A stretch of 64,000 nucleotides of DNA. It comes from Neodontobutis hainanensis (Eukaryota > Chordata > Actinopteri > Gobiiformes > Odontobutidae). Position 1 is the stretch's first letter, and each line of letters begins with the position of its first letter. The translations under genes and the position numbers were made by a program. This document shows positions 50,218-60,680 of the stretch, in pieces. The notes under the pieces were generated by a model. The model made no database searches. It had not been told where the DNA came from and was given only the letters and a program-made list of their open reading frames with translations. The stretch is from contig JALDNG010000874.1 in the NCBI GenBank assembly GCA_024349245.1, forward strand, positions 1 through 64,000, in the 5' to 3' direction.

Positions 50218-50982
50218 TCAGTTCTTAAAAAGAGTAAAAGTGCTTCTCCTTTTGAATTGGCCTTTGTGGTTTATCTGACCTTTTCCAGTGTTTCCACTCG
50301 GCGCCCGGTCCCTCATGTAATCTTCCATCTCCTTCACCCAGTCCGGCTTGGGCCCAGGAAACAAGGGGACCGGCTCCTGGGGTCTGGGACGTGTGGCAGG
50401 GGAGGGAGGTGCCCTGGAGGGAGCAGAGGAGACAAGAGGGTTAGTGCAGGGAGCACAGGGAGGAGGCACCAGGGGCTCATGAGGAGCAGCTGGGGCCTTC
50501 CGAGCCTCAGAAGGAGAAACAGAAACATCCAGAGCAAAGGAGTCTGGGAGCAGAGAGAAGCTCAGCTGAGGGACCTGAGCAGGAGGAGGAGAGATAGCAA
50601 GAGAGCGAGCGCAGCGAGAGAAGGAGCCAGAGCTAAGCTTACGGACCTTAGCAGGACGAGAGAGAGCAAGGGAGTGAGAGGGAGGAGAGGAGGAGCAGGA
50701 GGATGAGGAGGAAGAACTAAGGTATCTAGCACGAGACTTAAAGACGCCAGAGGAGCTAGAGGAGCGAGTGGAGCGAGAGTTAGAGTCAGAAAAAGAGCAA
50801 GAGCTTGAAAAGAGTGTCTCCTGAGGAGAGACAGACACAAAGGCAGAGTTCAAGGGGCCTGTGGAGGAGGCAGGTGCAGAGGGAACAGGGGGTGTGTGGG
50901 GTGTAGTGAGTGTGGGCAGCCTGTGCAGGAGGAGCACGTCGGGACACCCGGGCCTCGTCGTCCAGGAGAAGCGCTGGGCCAT
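50218..50982 (-). CDS. Ser/Pro-rich candidate protein, copy 4
   Basis: This is the counterpart of the copy 2 frame, open for about 254 codons from ATG 50982-50980. It has one fewer SerThrArg repeat block. The acceptor lies at 50997. Copies 2 and 4 keep the frame open; copies 1 and 3 do not. Confidence 0.4.
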   Translation of the reverse strand: MAQRFSWTTRPGCPDVLLLHRLPTLTTPHTPPVPSAPASSTGPLNSAFVSVSPQETLFSSSCSFSDSNSRSTRSSSSSGVFKSRARYLSSSSSSSCSSSPPSHSLALSRPAKVRKLSSGSFSRCARSLAISPPPAQVPQLSFSLLPDSFALDVSVSPSEARKAPAAPHEPLVPPPCAPCTNPLVSSAPSRAPPSPATRPRPQEPVPLFPGPKPDWVKEMEDYMRDRAPSGNTGKGQINHKGQFKRRSTFTLFKN

Positions 50983-52627
50983 CAGTGAACAGAGATCTGT
51001 GGAGAGAAATACATCTGTTAAAATCCTCACATCATGTGATGCCATTGTGTGATTCATCAAAATAAAGCAAAGCCATGAGGCTCTGAGGTCTTTTTTAAAT
51101 CCATGTCTGAACATGGAACTGTTACTGATTCAAGTCCACCATGTACTTTCTGTCTAGTGCCATTTTCTATAGTTTCATGGACACTAGCACAATGTACCAA
51201 TACAGAGAGTACTTTTAAAGCAGCACTGTTTAATCTTAAACCATCTTTTACTCATAAAGCCTCAGAGTGATTTTGACCAATCTCAGATCAAACCAGGAGA
51301 ATATGTCCACGTTCAAAGACATTATTATTCACTAAACTACTAAAATTATAGCACTTTAATGTGCAGAAAGGTTACAGTGTTGTTATAAAGTTGTTAAGAG
51401 TTATTTATGAATAATCATTTGTCCTCATTACAATCTGGATAGATTTACTTTATGAATAGATCTTATTTTTTCATAATAGCTACAAAACTAACACAAAAAC
51501 ATAACTGTACATTTTCATTAACAAATATGTTCAACAAACTCTGCTTCTACATGTACCTGGTTTACACAGGATTCTCCTAAATTACTTTTTGAAACCTATT
51601 GTATTATATTTGGAAATGAATCAACATAAAACAAATTTATTTTCTATAATTAGGTACTGGGTTAAATACAAAATGTATAATATAGAAATTAATCAAAATA
51701 CGTTGCAGACAGCTCTCAATTTAAATGTTAGCCTCCTGTGCGTTTTGTTGCTTTCATTAATATGTCTGTGTAAATGGACTTTTACATTATTTCTGATAGG
51801 CTCTAAGAACAAACAAAGTCACAACAAAAATACACATATTCTGAGTTAAAATTTACCGTGAAACATCATTTAAACATCGACAAAAGACCATTTTGCTCAA
51901 ATATATTGGTTCATATAGTTGCTGTGCAGATTTAATGGGAAAGCCCATAGGAAATAACATGAACATGGAAATCTTAAAATCTCACCTTTTCTCTCAAAAG
52001 GTCTCGTAGTCCTGGTCAGTAGGTGGTCAGTAGAAGTCTTAGTAGGAAATGTCCGCAGTTAAAGTCTCCTTTTGAAGAAATCGTCGAATCAAACTCAAGA
52101 TTTGCTCTTTTTCTCACAGCCAGAAGTTTGCAAGTTTTGCAAGAACGTACTTGCTAGGAGATGCTCTTAGCAACCGGCACCTGTACGTGGTTACGTCAGC
52201 ACGTGCACCGCTGTAGTATGCTAACCCTGGTGATGGATATTCATATTTAAAACGTAAACTTGGTTATAATGACACAGGCAGTATGTAAAGTGTTGAAGTA
52301 GCAGATATATACCGTTAATACTTGACAGTTACAGTCGAGGAAAGAAGTGGAAGAAAGCTTTATAATCACATCCTGCAACTCAAACGTGGCACCGCTTATT
52401 TTAGCTGTGAAAGTGCTGCCACCCTGTGGTTCCAGGGGACATGGCTATCTTTTTGTTACCTGTTGCCCACTTTAAAGAAAACTCATTAATGGATGCTACA
52501 ACAACAACAGGAAAACAATACATATTTAAAACGAATTTAATATAACATAAATAAATAATAATAATTACACACGGATAATGTGCCATTACAAATGATGAAA
52601 ACCTGTCCTGTTATCAAGTTTGAAAAG

Positions 52628-52872
52628 GTGGCCTCTCCCCATACGGGCCTGTCCCACATGTGGTAAACTGCTGGAGCATAACACATAGGGCTGTAAACAC
52701 ATGTGACAGATGTAAGGTTATGTTCTGTTTTGTGTGCTTGAACATCGATCCAAACTGTACAAATTATTACGAGCCACGCTCCAGTGGTGTAGCTCTATAT
52801 CAGACCTTGATACCAGTGTGGGCAATGAGCAGTGAACTCCAGATAGATTTAAACATGTGGGAAAGGTGGTGA
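52628..52872 (+). pseudogene. RBR-type E3 ligase C-terminal IBR exon (R3), copy 4
   Basis: It matches copy 2 with the same TAG and frame break. One C is missing in the run near 52636, just before the conserved cysteines. Confidence 0.6.
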
Positions 52873-53277
52873 ATGTTTGATATCTGAGACAAAACATACA
52901 TCATTATGTGTAAAATAAATCTGAGGAGTTGTCTCTTTAAAATATCAGTACATGTGGGTGATCTAATATTACATATTACATACTTCAATAATGCAACAAA
53001 TAACTTTTCAAACTACTTTTTAAAACTTGTCTTTATTTTGTTTTACGACATCATAATTAACTGTAATCATTAAAAAAAGTGTAAGAAATGATGAGGAGGC
53101 TGCGTGTATACATTAAACTGATTGTACAATGTTCAAATGTGGAATATACATTTACATTTATATACATTTAGTCCTTTAGCAGACGTTTTCCTTTAGAAAC
53201 CCTATTATTTATGTTCATATATATTCATACTTGTGTAGATGTGTCACATTGAGCAGTTCTGGCCCTGTGAACAGATT

Positions 53278-53474
53278 TTATGGAGGTGGCAGAGTGGTTA
53301 GCACTCAGGCCTAACAGCAAGAAGGTCCTGGGTTCAATTCCCATCCAGGACAGGGCCTTTCTGTGTGGAGTTTGCATGTTCTCCCTATGTCTGCGTAGGT
53401 TTCCTCCGGGTACTCCGGTTTCCCCTACCACCAAAAACATGTACAATAAAGGACTATGGAAATGGATGGAAATT
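53278..53474 (+). mobile_element. V-type SINE, copy 4
   Basis: Same insertion, with one transition in the core (CCCTATGTCTGCG). Confidence 0.8.
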
Positions 53475-55455
53475 AGCAGTTAAACTATAAACTGGTACAA
53501 GCATCTCTGCTCCGGCTTAATGAACATTGTACGTTGTCTTAAAGAAAATAAACTCATTTTAATGCTGCAGGTTGTGTTCATCTTGAATGCTGTGAACCCT
53601 GACCTTGCAGGAGCGACAGAACTGGTGACGATCACAGCCGGGAGAGAAGAAGAAGCCACAATGAGCAGCAGGATGACTGTATGGACAGTGAGCTGTGCAG
53701 GAGTCCTGGGGGAAAACTCTGTCCCGTTCTCAGTCCTGAAAACTAATTCAATACTGCCTCTTGGTTTATGTCAGGCCAAAACCAGTAGCTTAAAATTAAG
53801 AAGTGTTTATGTGGGGCACTGAACTCTGAACTAAACTAATGTAAAACATTGAACTATGGAAGCACAACTGTCAAGTGCTACAGTGGTAATTTGAACAGCA
53901 AACAGCATTATAAAACATCATACTATGTTCACACTAGACCAAATCCTGTGTGGCATGAAGAAATGGAAACAAGCAAGTCCCTCTTGAATGAAGTATAGTC
54001 CTTGTAGTGAGATGGAATGCGCAGAATCTCAAAGCAGGTTGAGGCTGTGATGTAGTTTCCAGTTACTACCTCTACAGACAAACTTGTTGGCAAGACCTCC
54101 CAGCCTGTCCAGAATTTTACTAGATTTTGCAGTTCAGTTGGCGTTGCTAAAGAATGAATTAAACAGATTTTAAAATGTTTTATTTCCATAAATATTATGG
54201 AATACAAATATTACTTAGTTTCACCTCCAGTGATGAACTCTTGGAGATAGCCCGATATGCGGAACTTTATGTCTGCTGACCAGTCGTCATCATCATCATC
54301 TTCATCTGCTTGTGGCCAGGTGATTCGCTGCAGAAGAATCTGCGTCAACAAAAGGCCACATGAAAAACATCCAGCCGTCAATTGCAGTTATTTCTGCAAC
54401 CACAATTAATTGGTAACAATAAAATATACATGTATACACATTAAACTACCATAACTACCTACATGTGAAAGGGCTTAATTTCTGAGTTGCTCTAAAGAAG
54501 ATCCCGACAGTGGATCGCATTACTGCCACAGAATTAGCTACAAGTGTGTGGAGCTGTAGCAGTGAGACTGAGATGGTTGTATACCGAGAGAGTCGCATGT
54601 CATCGTAGGATTACGGTTTATATTCAACCAACAGCTGTACCAGATACTGCCCGTGACTTCATCAGTAGAACTGTTTTCAGGAACAGACACCTAATGCTTT
54701 TAGATCAGTGGTTACTGAACAACTTAGACCATCCCTTGTTTTCAGCTTATGAACAACAAAGAAACCAGTGGACATCTGAGAATCTAATCAGCAGGACGGA
54801 TCGACTGCTCTACAATCAGTCTAGGACAGAAGAAGAAGTTTGAATCAACTAATTTGAAGATACCAAATAACTGATTTACTCCTTGGGGATTAATAAAATT
54901 GAAGTGAATAAGAAACAAGTTGTCTGTAAACAAAGCTATCAAACTTAGATGCAAGGTCACAGTGGCCAGTGCGAAACCACCTGACAGCACTGGAGAAGGA
55001 TATAGCATTATCATTCCAGTCCAAACGCCTTTGCTTCAACTTTATCTTCAAGTAAGACCATAAGAAAGCAAAATTACCTCAGGACAGATGTTCTCTGCCC
55101 CTCTTTTGGAAAAAGGATAGCTGCTGTGTCTGGTCTTTGAGTAAGCAAAGTCCACAATGGTGTTTCTTTTAGTCCTCTGCGCAGTTGCTTAATCTGTCTT
55201 ACGACTCGTCCAATCACCTAATAACAATAATAAGGAATAAAAGACAAGCATAATAATTGTAGTGGAGAGTTGTAAAATGTATGTAGTTTCGTTTTCAAGT
55301 TTTTTTATTCTCACATCACTCACCGCATGAATTAAAAGTTTTTCAAAAACCACTTTCGGTTACTTTTGTTCAGAGGAGGAAGGTCCATGCATAGGCCAAC
55401 TCCTGTATCTGCTGTTTTTCCTTTTCTGACAGGTTGGATTCTCCTTCCAACTTTT

Positions 55456-55472
55456 TATATATATATATATAA
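55456..55472. repeat. (TA)n microsatellite, HECT exon 11 acceptor, copy 4
   Basis: A short run of about 17 bp. Confidence 0.75.
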
Positions 55473-57695
55473 ATACAGTTTATATAAAACTTTAAGCAAA
55501 ATTCACATTTTACCAACTACAGTTATAAAGAAAATATAGAAAAATCTAACTAAGACATGTCTGTTAAGAGTCTCAGTCAACCAGGCCATCTAGAAGAAAA
55601 AAGGGTTAAAGCCAAAGCATCTGGACGTAGGTTTGAAGGTGAACCTTGTCCAGATGCTTTGGATTTAACACTTTTTCCATCTTCAAACTAAGAGATATGA
55701 GAGAAACATACAAGCTTGATTGTGTCACGAATGTCGAGGTCCGGACAATCCTCTACAGTGACAGTTGATGTTTCAGGACTGCCACCAAGTAGGACATGCA
55801 CAAAAGCTGGACTAAGTCCTGAAAGGCATGGCCCTCCATGGAGAAAGAAGTGACCCATCATTCTCCCTGCCACAAGGAACAGGTCACTTTCAACAAGAAA
55901 GTGCGACGGTTCTCCATCAAAAGCCGAGTGACACTGCTATTTGCTGTGAAAAAAATTATGTTAGAAAGCAATTGGTTTTCTAAATTTGTACGGATGTTTC
56001 AATATTTGTGAACTGTAAATTCTTAAATCCTTGATGATTCATTTTTATTAAATGTTTCATAATAGCAATGCATTATAATTTAATTGTATAGCAAACAGCA
56101 TGGGCATATATGCATAAAATACATACCAAAATTAATGTGAAATCCAAACTTTAATTTTTCCATGCAAGTTGAGAAGAAAAAACGTGTAACCCCAAGTCCG
56201 GTAGCAGTATCCCTGTACAACAAAATTTTAATAGTAGGCTTAATTATTATTTGACAACTATAACTTTTATTTGGTTTTACCTTCAAGTCTGCAAATCAAG
56301 GGGCGTGCCCATTCCACATTGGTTTGCTTATAAAAAATATAAGGGTCATGTCCTGTTCTGCAGGACTTTTCCTGATGTCCATGCATAGAGTTAACGGACT
56401 CTTCATTGCATGGATTTGGAGATAATACTCCGCACACTGAGATATGGCCTTACTTAAGTCACTAATAGATGACCAATCTAATAAGAAACAGTAAAAAGCA
56501 AATATAAGGGGTTCAATACATAAATCTAATATGCATGATTAAGAAATTGAATGTCTCTATCTTAACAATGCTTTGATGGCTGTTCTATAATTAAAAAGAC
56601 ACTTTGAATATCACATACCCATGGAAGTAGTCGCTGAAGTTATGGATGGTCCAGGAACCACTGCTTGTTCCTTTTCACTGGGATAAACTGCAAGTGTCAC
56701 TTGACTAAAATAAAAAAAATAAAAAAATAATTATACACATATGTAACAAATGCAAGAATGACAACAGGCTCGGTTTATTTAATGTCAAAACACTGTGAAG
56801 AGACAATAGAAACAACACTGATAAAATTATTCTTTCGTATAAAAGGGTCATTCAGTCTAGAAATTGAATCCAACCAATAAAACCTCTTTAAAAATTAGAA
56901 AATAAAAAGATAACTTTCACCACATGTAGATGCGTGCTGCTCTATCCGATCAGATTTAAACATTTTCAGAAAAACAGGACAGGACTGAGCTGTTGGAAAA
57001 TAGAAAGATGTTTTAGTAAAACATAATTATGTGAAAGGACATAAATATGAACTAGGTTCCTAAGTTTTAAATTATGGTGTAGTAAGAAGTGTAGGTTGTC
57101 GTAAGGACAGACAAATCATACATTGTTCCTCAACCAGATGAGCTGCGTCACTGTCGACTTCAATGATCAAACAGGAGTAAATATAATACTTTAGAAGCTG
57201 CAGAGGTACAGCAACACCACACTTGTGACATGTGGCTTTTGCCATACTGAAGGCTCCATCAGTTAGTTGTAGTGGACTTCTATCAAGATCTTCTTGGACA
57301 GGGACTATGAACAGTTTTTACCCTTGAGCAACAGACTTCAAGAGTCTGCCTGTATAACCAGCATCGTCAGGTGACACAAGGGACAGTTTACCGCTTCCCC
57401 ATCCACCTGTCAAAATTAAAAATTATTTAAAAATTGCAGCCAAACATAGATTGCATAGTATAGTTTTTATAGACATTACTGCAATTATATTAAATAAACT
57501 AACCTTTGCTTCTTGTTAAAAAAATAAATCTCTGCTTACCAGCTGCTTTATAAAGTAGCCATCCACCTGTTACTGTTTGCAGTTTTGGAAATAGAACTTT
57601 GAGGGTCACATAACTGTAGGTGAAAAAGTACAAAAAATTGACATTTCATCTCAAAACAAACTTATTTAATATGCATTGCACACACAATTAATATA

Positions 57696-57699
<4 letters not shown>

Positions 57700-57726
<27 letters not shown>
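57700..57726. repeat. (AT)n microsatellite, HECT exon 3 edge, copy 4
   Basis: A run of about 27 bp. Confidence 0.8.
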
Positions 57727-59579
57727 GCAGTCCTTGGACCCAACCCAGCCTGCATATGGGTCACTGTCTGGGTCACTTTCTCAAGCTCACTTGGAGTTTT
57801 TCACACTGCCTTGGTAGCAAATAGAAAGACACCTCGAGTGCCTTGATTTTTGGCTGGGATAACATTTGTTGCTGGAAAGCGATTCTTTCCCGGCCTTTAG
57901 TAAAAATGCCTGGACATGTTCTATGGTGAAAAGCTTTTGATTAAAAATTTAAATACAAGTTTAAGGTTTTTTTTATTAGGTAGGCAAATTTCGAATGGAG
58001 TGTTGCGGTACAGGTGGTTGGGGAAAAACATGCAGTCAGCTTGTTAGGAGATTCCTGAGACCAGTTTATACTGGTTTTAAGCCAGGTCCGTGTGTAAACA
58101 TATTTAAAATGTTTTTAGAAGAAATTAGCATCTGTGGTGAGGATAGAATTCTGAACAGACAATGAAAAAACTATTTACAACATAGCCGTAAGAACTTACA
58201 TTAAAACCTATAAATTAAGAATTTTACTAACTTGAATTTGCTAACTGTATACTAATTTGCTCATTAAATAAACATACAATGTGAGGTACATTCATTAATG
58301 TATTCAAACCAGGCTCTGACATTACCTACAAGTAGCAGAGTGGTTGTCATTTGCCAAAACCATCTTAATTTGTAATAGTTTGTGGATAATGCCAATTTCT
58401 CCAATGAAAATGTACTATGACCATGCCTCCAGTAGCCCCCATTCTGTACTTTAGGACATTCTGTTTACAAACTTTTAAATGGTCTATATCAAATTGGTTT
58501 AACATATGACACTTTAATGCCTGCAGTTTGATCTGTGAAAAGAAAGCAGTACTACACTAACAGAAAAAGCTGAAAGTTTATGCTAGTAAACTAGCTTTGG
58601 TTTTGGCCTCTTCTCCCGGCCGTATTGAGGGGACCAGCACATTAGCCCAAACCGCACGATCCTATCCCAGTGGAAATGCGCTAAAAAAATTAAACACACC
58701 GCAGGCATATGCCATATTAGTTCTTACCTTGTCATTTCCATTTGAAGCGATGGTCCAGTAGAATGGTCCCTCCTATCCAGCGATAAAACATTTAGTATGG
58801 TCAGACTTCAAAATAATGCGTAAAGCACAAGTGTGTACTACACCTTGCCTTAGCTTCAACGCTCGCTGTACTTGGCTGTCTTTCAGTCAATAAATCCAGC
58901 AAACGCCTGGCTGACTGGACAATTTCAACTTGGTTATTCTGAAATAACAAAAATGTTTATCGCTACTATATGTGACAGACCTTCAGTAGAAATACAACAG
59001 AACAGGAGTAAAACAGTATCTAACTTAGCACCCTTGGCGCATCAGTTGCAGGTCCCGCCATGTTTGTTGTAGGTTATTACCATGGTCATCCTCCATAGCT
59101 GCTATTGTCCCCTAGTGATTACTTAACTACTAGTCTCTTTAGTGTGCTTGAGCTTTAAAACATTTATTAGAAGTAACATATGTTTTTAAAAACGTCAGAT
59201 ATTGCATGCTAGCCTATATAAACTTTGATATCGAAAGATGAACTTACTGCAGTGTTGCTGCTGGCCGCCATTGTTCAACTGGCTTGCGCGCTGTATTGCT
59301 GTGTTTACCAACGTGACCAGGTCATCGCTGCGTGATTGGCTGAGGATAGATCGACTCACACAATATCGATTGCAATTCCTCGGTACTCGGATGTTCCATG
59401 AACTTCTTTTACTGCGTATTTTACACTGTGAATTTCGACGGTTGAAGTTGAGTGGTCGAAAACATATCTATTTAATATTTACACGGCAATTTTTTTATTT
59501 TGAATTTTGAAACTTTGGATAATATGTATTGAAATTTCTAACTTTGAAATTTAGTCACTAAAATTAAAATTGTGTATGG

Positions 59580-59694
59580 CTTTTGGTTTGTCCCAAACCC
59601 TCTGTTTAATTAATAAATTGTTGATTTGTGTTGCTTTACACTTTGTGTGGTTTGACTTTATGTTCAGGTCACTTTTGTTTAGCGGGATCGTAAC
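59580..59694 (+). repeat. Truncated 5' LTR of the Gypsy element
   Basis: CTCTGTTTAATTAATAAATT through GCGGGATCGTAACA matches the end of the 3' LTR (63618-63714) with few differences. The first ~250 bp of the LTR are missing and replaced by the right edge of the array. Confidence 0.8.
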
Positions 59695-59699
59695 ATATT

Positions 59700-59710
59700 T
59701 GGGGGCTCAT
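59700..59710 (+). other. Primer-binding-site-like sequence
   Basis: TGGGGGCTCAT lies five bases after the LTR end and resembles the start of tRNA-Pro-type primer sites (TGGGGGCTCGT). Confidence 0.5.
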
Positions 59711-59843
59711 TAAAGTAGACTTTCTGTCTTGTCAGTTAATTGAGTTATTCAGGTAGGACTGGCAGGTGTGTATTTTTGTGAGTAGCTTTGTTTGTTGTGT
59801 GTTAGCCTTTTGTCTTGTGGCTGGCCTGATTCTGGGTTTAAAC

Positions 59844-60680
59844 ATGGAGTATAACCTGGATGAGTTTGTTTCTGCTCCCACTTTGGAGGTTTTGGATCAG
59901 TGTCAAAAAGATGATCTCTTGCTAGTTGCTGAACATGATGACATTGTGGTCACAAAGCAAGCAAAGAAAGCTACGGTAAAGACTCAACTTTATAATACTT
60001 TGGTAGAGCGTGGACGTTGACACTGATACACACCAAACCTAAAGGTCCTAGAACATCTTACTCTAGTAGTACGGCAGATGAAGCAGTTAGATTAAAAGAG
60101 CTAGAAGTTGAATTAGAGCGTCTTGCTTTAAAGGAAAAGGAGCTACAATATATGAATATTCATTCATTTTCTACCTCTTTGTCCGTTAGGGGTCACGGGT
60201 GACTGGAGCCTATCCCAGCAGCTTTGGACCTGAGGCGGAGTACACCCTGGACAGTGGCCAGTTAGTCACAGGGCTAACATTTAGAGACAGACATTGACAG
60301 ACAACCATTCACTCTCACATTCATTTACTAGGGACACTTTAGAGTTGCCGATTAACCTATACATGCATGTCTTTGGACAGTGGGAAGAAGCCGGAGTACC
60401 CGGAGAGAACCCACGGTAACACGTGGAGGACATGCAGACTCCTCACAGAAAGACCGAGTCGGCTGAGAATGTTTGGGTTGGCCGGGTTTTGAACTCACGA
60501 CCTTCTTGCTGTAAGGCAGGAGTGCTAACCACTCTGCCACGTGCACCCTTGGAGGGGGTATCTGGATATATGAATATGTTGGAGACAAAGAAATTGGAGC
60601 AACAAACACAGATTCGCATGCTCGAATTAGAGCTTTTGTGTGAAATTGCGTTACACTCAGACCCCGGTGCACACAGATAA
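59844..60680 (+). pseudogene. Gypsy gag-like protein, interrupted by a SINE
   Basis: The start ATG at 59844 opens MEYNLDEFVSAPTLEVLD, typical of a fish Gypsy gag N-terminus. A frameshift occurs near 60017. A Leu/Glu/Lys-rich coiled-coil segment (LKELEVELERLALKEKELQ) follows up to the SINE at 60160 and resumes after 60577 (ETKKLEQQTQIRMLELELL). The rest of gag is cut off near 60680 by the LINE-containing block. Confidence 0.65.
60160..60565 (-). mobile_element. V-type SINE inserted in the Gypsy gag
   Basis: The tRNA-like head is at the right end on the minus strand (GTGGCAGAGTGGTTAGCAC), and the V-core and long body run leftward to CATTTTCTACCTCTTTGTCC. An exact 12-bp target duplication ATATATGAATAT flanks it at 60148-60159 and 60566-60577. 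This is a full-length-looking insertion younger than the Gypsy element. Confidence 0.9.

Larger units (their letters stand above)
53929..59271 (-). pseudogene. HECT-type E3 ubiquitin ligase, copy 4
   Basis: ATG is at 59271-59269 and the stop codon at 53929. Exon 10 has GAA where copies 1 and 3 have TAA, but a one-base loss (CATCAAAAGCC) breaks it. Exon 11 retains the Trp codon (AAGTGG) where the others have Cys, but is one base short. Exon 5 has the TAA of copy 3, an in-frame 15-bp deletion near 57146 and an in-frame 3-bp deletion near 57246. Exons 12-14 read open. Confidence 0.72.
46432..59566 (+). repeat. Tandem array unit, copy 4 (right end of array)
   Basis: This is the last unit. It is collinear with copy 2, but homology stops at about 59566, inside the tail upstream of the HECT start. 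The missing piece is the final ~60-70 bp of the unit. Non-unit sequence leading into a truncated Gypsy LTR follows. Confidence 0.9.

Noticed and set aside
4930..59566. CRISPR or satellite-type array
   Set aside because: The repeat period is about 13 kb and each unit holds exons and introns. There are no short repeats with unique spacers.
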